A stretch of 64,000 nt of DNA, taken from the NCBI RefSeq assembly GCF_001698225.1, contig NZ_CP016594.1, positions 5,146,001 through 5,210,000 of the forward strand, read 5' to 3'. Source of the DNA: Gordonia terrae. GTDB taxonomy: Bacteria > Actinomycetota > Actinomycetes > Mycobacteriales > Mycobacteriaceae. Shown here in pieces: positions 59,837-64,000 of this stretch. Within the stretch, counting starts at the first letter, position 1, and each line of letters opens with the position of its first letter. Below the pieces are notes generated by a model. The model saw only the letters and a list, made by a program, of their open reading frames with translations, was not told the DNA's origin and did no database searches. The translations under genes and the position numbers were made by a program.

Positions 59837-62401
59837 TCAAATGTCGGCGATCGCTTCGAGCGGTCCGGTGCGCGCGGCACGAACGGCCGGCCACAGGGCG
59901 GCCAGCACGCCGACGATCGCCGACGCCACGAGAGTGATCACGATGAGCGACCACGGGATCACCGGTGCGCCCAGCCCCCATTCGGCGAGCGTGCGTACCA
60001 GCGCGACGCCGATGACGGTCCCCAGCAGCACACCCAGGACGGCACCGAAGATCGAGATGAGCACCGACTCGAGATAGATCGACCGCCGGACCTGGGCCCG
60101 GACCATGCCGATCGCCCGCAACATCCCGATCTCCCGTTTGCGCTCGACCACCGACAGCGCGAGCGTGTTGATGATGCCGAGCACCGCAATCAGCAGGGCC
60201 AACCCGAGCATCGCGTACAGCGTGCCGAGCATCTGGTCGATCTGCGACGAGATCTGACCCTTGAACTGGTCACGGTCCTGGATCTGGACCGTGAGGTACG
60301 CGGCCGTCGCCTCCTCGAGGTTGCTGCGCAGGGTGTCGAGGTCGGTGCCCGGGGCAGCGTTCACGAAGAGCGTGACGTTGACCCGCGCGAAGGGTGGGAC
60401 CAGTTTCTCGTAGACATCGGGACCCACCACCCACGGTTGCAGCGCCTCGTTGTCGGCGTAGACGCCGGCGATCGGAACCCGGACCTGATCGCCCGTCGCG
60501 GAGGTGAACGTGACCACGTCGCCTCGCTTCCAGCCGTTCGACTTGCCGGTCCGCTCGCTGATGAGCATCCCGTCGGCGGGCAGATCCGACGACGCGCCGT
60601 CCTGCATGTCCATCACGGTCACGCTGTTCAGCGGTCCGCCGAGCGCGGAGAAGCCGGTCTCCGACTTGTCGTCGACCTTGGCCTGGACGATGCCGAACGA
60701 CACCACCTCGGCGACACCCGGCACACCGTCGATCGCCCCGGTCACCGCCGACGGCAAGGGCGACTGGTTGGTGCCCGCGACGATGTAGTCGGCGGTGATA
60801 CCCGCGTCGACGGCGTCGTCGACCGTGCCCTTGAACGACTGTCCGAGGGTGCCGATGATCGCGACCAGCATCAGTCCGAGCGTGAGCGCGAACGCCGTCG
60901 CGGCAGAGCGACGTGGGTTACGGACGGCGTTGGTCCGGGCCAGGCGACCGATCATGCCGAACGGTGCGCCGATGACGCGGCCGAGCACGCTGACGAACGG
61001 GCGGGCGATCGCCGGGCCGATGAGGACGGCCGACAGCACCGCGCCCGCGGCGCCGGCACCCACCGTGACCGCGGGGCCCGCTCCTTCGCCCATCGCACCG
61101 ATGACGATCGCGGCGATCGACGCGACGCCGATGACGGTCCCGAGGATGGTGCGGTTGCGCAACGAGGCCGACCCCTCGGCGGCCGATGCGCGCATCGCCT
61201 CCACCGGCGGCACCCGGGCAGCTCTCGCCGCGGGCACCCACGCGCTGACCATCGTCACCACGACGCCGACCAGGATGCCGGCCAGGATCGCTTCCGGACC
61301 GACGGCCAGCTCACCGTCGGGCAGACCCGAAGTCGCGCTGGTGATTGCTTTCAGCCCAGCAGCCAGGCCGATGCCGATGGCGAGCCCGAGCGCGCCGCCG
61401 AGCACGCCGACCACGAATGCCTCGAAGAGCACAGACCGCGACACCTGACGCTGGCTCGCGCCGACCGCCCGGAGCAGTGCGAACTCCCGGTTCCGCTGCG
61501 CGACGATCATCGAGAACGTGTTGTAGATGATGAAGGTGCCGACCACGAGACCGATCGCGGCGAACGCCAGCAGGATGTACTGGAAGATCTGCAGGAACTC
61601 GTTGACCTGCGCCTTCTGGTCTTCACGGACCTGATCGCCGGTGCGGACGTCGTAGAGATCCGCGTCGGCGCCGAGCGCGGCGATGATGCGTTCCTGCAGC
61701 TGTTCCGGGGTGACCCCGGCGACGGCCGACATGTCGACGACCCCCACATGCTGACCGTCGGTGAACAACCGGGCCGATGTCGCGGCATCGAACTGCGCGT
61801 TGACGTAGCCGCCGGTCGAGCTGGGCGCGTCGACGAGACCGACCACGGTGACCTCGAGCGGTGTCGATTCGCCCTGGCCGACGACGACCTTCGTCTTCGA
61901 CCCCACCGTCAGGCCGGCGGATTCGGCGGCCGACGTGTTCAACACGATCTCGCCGGCGTTCTCGGGGCCGCGCCCGCCCGGCAGGATCCGCGACTCGTCC
62001 GGGTCGAGGGCCTCCGCGGGCGGGATGTAGGTGCTGCCGACGCTCGGGGCGCCACCGGTCTGGATGGCCTTGCCGCCGGAGTCGGCGACCGTGATCAGGC
62101 CGTTGTTGTTGACGACGAGTTTGTCGATGCCGAACTGCGCGCGCTGATCCCGAAGTTGATCGACGATAGAGTTCGGCACTCCCGGTGACTGCCGGTCGGC
62201 GGGGGTCACCTCGACGGCCACGCCCTGGGCCGCGCTGTCGAAGATGTCGTTGAACGCCTTCGAGATGGACCCGGTGAACACCATCGACCCGGCCACGAAG
62301 GAAGTGCCGAGGACGATCGAGAAGAGCGTCAGGAAGAGTCGGAGCTTGTGCGCGCGGAGGTTTCGGAGCGAAACCCTGCGCATCACCGAGGAGGAGGCCA
62401 C
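59837..62401 (-). CDS. ABC transporter permease, FtsX/MacB type
   Basis: An 854-residue permease with two FtsX domains (about residues 260-385 and 735-845), several central helices, and two large extracytoplasmic regions of MacB_PCD type. It begins RRVSLRNLRAHKLRLFLTLFSIVL. GTG at 62401 lies 3 bp after the ATPase stop. The pair probably forms a mechanotransmission-type transporter acting on lipoproteins, lipids or peptides; the substrate is not predictable. Confidence 0.9.
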   Translation of the reverse strand: MASSSVMRRVSLRNLRAHKLRLFLTLFSIVLGTSFVAGSMVFTGSISKAFNDIFDSAAQGVAVEVTPADRQSPGVPNSIVDQLRDQRAQFGIDKLVVNNNGLITVADSGGKAIQTGGAPSVGSTYIPPAEALDPDESRILPGGRGPENAGEIVLNTSAAESAGLTVGSKTKVVVGQGESTPLEVTVVGLVDAPSSTGGYVNAQFDAATSARLFTDGQHVGVVDMSAVAGVTPEQLQERIIAALGADADLYDVRTGDQVREDQKAQVNEFLQIFQYILLAFAAIGLVVGTFIIYNTFSMIVAQRNREFALLRAVGASQRQVSRSVLFEAFVVGVLGGALGLAIGIGLAAGLKAITSATSGLPDGELAVGPEAILAGILVGVVVTMVSAWVPAARAARVPPVEAMRASAAEGSASLRNRTILGTVIGVASIAAIVIGAMGEGAGPAVTVGAGAAGAVLSAVLIGPAIARPFVSVLGRVIGAPFGMIGRLARTNAVRNPRRSAATAFALTLGLMLVAIIGTLGQSFKGTVDDAVDAGITADYIVAGTNQSPLPSAVTGAIDGVPGVAEVVSFGIVQAKVDDKSETGFSALGGPLNSVTVMDMQDGASSDLPADGMLISERTGKSNGWKRGDVVTFTSATGDQVRVPIAGVYADNEALQPWVVGPDVYEKLVPPFARVNVTLFVNAAPGTDLDTLRSNLEEATAAYLTVQIQDRDQFKGQISSQIDQMLGTLYAMLGLALLIAVLGIINTLALSVVERKREIGMLRAIGMVRAQVRRSIYLESVLISIFGAVLGVLLGTVIGVALVRTLAEWGLGAPVIPWSLIVITLVASAIVGVLAALWPAVRAARTGPLEAIADI

Positions 62402-62404
62402 GGC

Positions 62405-63220
62405 TCAGTGCGCTCTGGCGGTGTCGGGCGCAGGCACGTTGTCCAGGTTCTTCATGACCTCGAAGACGTCGTCGGCGGAGGGCCGCGAGAGCTCCTGCAC
62501 GATCTGGCCGTCGGCCAGGAACACCACGCGGTCGGCATACGACGCGGCGCGCGGATCGTGGGTCACGATGACGACGGTCTGCTTGAACTCGTCGGTCGCC
62601 GCCCGCAGGATCGACAGCACCTCGCCGGAGGACCGGGAATCCAGGTTGCCCGTCGGCTCGTCGCCGAAGATGATCGACGGCTTGCCGATCAGCGCGCGGG
62701 CACACGCCACACGCTGTTGCTGACCACCCGACAACTCACTCGGAAGATGTCCCAGCCGGTCGGTGATACCCAACCGGGCCACCACGGCGTCGAACCATTC
62801 GGTGTCGACGGTCCGGCCGGCGATGTCGACCGGCAGCGTGATGTTCTCCTTCGCCGTCAGTGTCGGCACGAGGTTGAACGCCTGGAAGACGAAGCCGATG
62901 CGGTCGCGACGCAGCATCGTCATCGCCTTGTCCGACAGCGCGGTGAGATCGGTGTCGCCGATGAACACCTTGCCGTCGCTCGCGACGTCGAGGCCGGCGA
63001 GGCAGTGCATCAGGGTGGATTTGCCCGACCCCGACGGCCCCATGATGGCGGTGAACTCGCCCTCTCGGAACGAAATCGAGACACTCTTCAGGGCTTCGAC
63101 GGCGGTGTCGCCGACGCCGTACCGCTTGGAAAGGTTGTCGGCTCCGGCAGCCACCGCATGCTTGGGCGCCCCGAAATCATCGCCACCGTCGTCTCGAGCG
63201 GCCACATCAGTCGTCGTCAT
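62405..63220 (-). CDS. ABC transporter ATP-binding protein (MacB/LolD type)
   Basis: A 271-residue ATPase with Walker A GPSGSGKST, the Q-loop FVFQAFNLVPTL, signature LSGGQQQRVACARAL, Walker B IIFGDEPTGNLD and a switch VTHD. The TGNLDSRSSGEVL segment is typical of the LolD/MacB group. It is encoded 3 bp before the permease, with coupled translation likely. It powers the FtsX-type permease. Confidence 0.95.
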   Translation of the reverse strand: MTTTDVAARDDGGDDFGAPKHAVAAGADNLSKRYGVGDTAVEALKSVSISFREGEFTAIMGPSGSGKSTLMHCLAGLDVASDGKVFIGDTDLTALSDKAMTMLRRDRIGFVFQAFNLVPTLTAKENITLPVDIAGRTVDTEWFDAVVARLGITDRLGHLPSELSGGQQQRVACARALIGKPSIIFGDEPTGNLDSRSSGEVLSILRAATDEFKQTVVIVTHDPRAASYADRVVFLADGQIVQELSRPSADDVFEVMKNLDNVPAPDTARAH

Positions 63221-63302
63221 GCCATCAACCGTGCCAAATCCTGCGCCGGTTGGCCATCAGGTATCACCCTGACCCCACCCTGAGGGCCAGTGACCTTGGG
63301 CA

Positions 63303-64000
63303 CTACTTCGGGATCTGGACCTCGAAGGAGTGCACCCGGTTGGGCGATCCGACGTTGTCCGACACCACGAGGAGGGTGCGGGTGCGGGTCTTGGCGAACG
63401 GGTTGTCGGGGTGCCAGTTGCCCCAGGCCAGACCGGACATGTTGCCGGTGAGCAGACGCGGGGTCGCGACCGTGGAGAAGATCCGACGCTTGGTCATCGC
63501 CTTCTCGCGCCCGCTCAGCTTCTTCTTGTTCGTCACCGAGGTGGCACCCCGGGTCGTCGTCCAGAAGATGTTCGCGAGGTTGCCCGGCCCGCGTTCGAGC
63601 ACGAGGAAATCGGTCGAGTTGACGGCGAGCACGTCGGCGGCCACCTTGTTGGCGTCGGTGCGGTAGACGAACTCGCGATTGCTCTTGCCGAAGGTCAGCA
63701 GGCGGGCCGACCGCGCGGCGTCCTGCCGGAGTCCGCCGGCCGTGAGGACGCTGACCTGCCCCTGGGGCCCGACGGCCGCGCCGGTCAGCCCGCGCTGGCC
63801 GGCCAGACCCGACTTCGGCGACGGGCGCCATGCCGACGGGAGGGGGAGGTCGCGGATGACCTGCCCGATGGGGCCGATCTGCCGAACGAACTGGTTGTTG
63901 CCGCCGCTGACCACGGTGTAACCCCCGGCCGACTGCCGGATGCCCTCGAACTGGGCCTGGCCGGGCAGCAGCGGGAGGAACCACGGGCCGAGGACGGTGC
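63303..64000 (-). CDS. Phytase-like (esterase-like activity of phytase) protein, partial
   Basis: The C-terminal part of a protein whose start lies beyond the right edge. It shows beta-propeller strands and a conserved tail (LLTFGKSNREFVYRTDANK, VLAVNSTDFLVLERG, MSGLAWGNWHPDNPF, TLLVVSDNVGSPNRVHSFEV) of the phytase-like/esterase-like-activity-of-phytase family. These are often secreted; whether this one has a signal peptide cannot be seen. The activity is not known. It lies 82 bp upstream of the ABC ATPase on the other side of a small gap. Confidence 0.7.
   Translation of the reverse strand, partial: TVLGPWFLPLLPGQAQFEGIRQSAGGYTVVSGGNNQFVRQIGPIGQVIRDLPLPSAWRPSPKSGLAGQRGLTGAAVGPQGQVSVLTAGGLRQDAARSARLLTFGKSNREFVYRTDANKVAADVLAVNSTDFLVLERGPGNLANIFWTTTRGATSVTNKKKLSGREKAMTKRRIFSTVATPRLLTGNMSGLAWGNWHPDNPFAKTRTRTLLVVSDNVGSPNRVHSFEVQIPK

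Noticed and set aside
1..64000. tRNA or rRNA genes
   Set aside because: No cloverleaf or rRNA-like stretch was recognised by eye; a covariance search would settle this.

Overview
The window is high-G+C DNA from an actinobacterium of the order Mycobacteriales, most likely Gordonia or a close relative. This rests on Fgd1 with its F420-pocket residues, AftD, LpqI, DUF2613, DUF3068, an MmpS-like protein and FadE5/FadA2/FabG4/HtdX. From about 27 to 59 kb the gene order follows the Mycobacterium tuberculosis block Rv0244c to Rv0224c, with accessory genes inserted. The genus is inferred from gene content and repeat style, not from a marker gene. LAYOUT: 0-7 kb, the start of pta and then fgd1 (neighbours in M. 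tuberculosis), separated here by a TetR/AGPS-like oxidase pair, an exported protein and a divergent EamA exporter/LysR pair. 7-10 kb, a GntR regulator, an NCS1 permease and a biuret-hydrolase-type amidohydrolase, a probable nitrogen-scavenging unit. 10-14 kb, an ABC exporter, small membrane proteins and an esterase. 14-18 kb, one giant Pls/PosA-type polyamino-acid synthetase. 18-19.7 kb, an IS110-family element lying between the two arms of a dispersed inverted repeat, with a noncoding leader that looks like a bridge RNA. 19.7-27 kb, HdeD-like membrane protein, thioesterase, secreted DUF4185 protein (a family with endo-D-arabinanase members), DUF305 and DUF6153 proteins, a PAP2-type membrane enzyme, endonuclease IV. 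27-40.9 kb, a lipid module (fadE5, fadA2, fabG4, htdX and a TetR gene) interrupted by an LppU-like protein, glycerate kinase with an SLC13 permease, a lipoprotein, an SDR and a VanW protein. 40.9-59 kb, cell-envelope genes: LpqI, a universal stress protein, two DJ-1/PfpI genes, DUF2613, AftD, an acyltransferase, DUF3068, a flippase, a CitE-like lyase, the Rv0226c-like membrane protein, a glycosyltransferase and a methyltransferase. 59-64 kb, an MmpS-like protein, a MacB/FtsX-type ABC pair and a phytase-like protein cut by the window edge. HOW THEY WORK TOGETHER: operators of the form TTACY-N4-RGTAA sit upstream of fadE5, between fadA2 and fabG4, and upstream of the TetR gene, so the lipid module reads as one TetR regulon. 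The AftD to methyltransferase stretch looks like an arabinan/envelope glycan assembly cluster. REPEATS: several short repeat classes share a GAGCGAAGCGAG-like core. They sit at gene ends, form tandem arrays, and enter three coding sequences without breaking frame. No tRNA, rRNA or CRISPR array was recognised.
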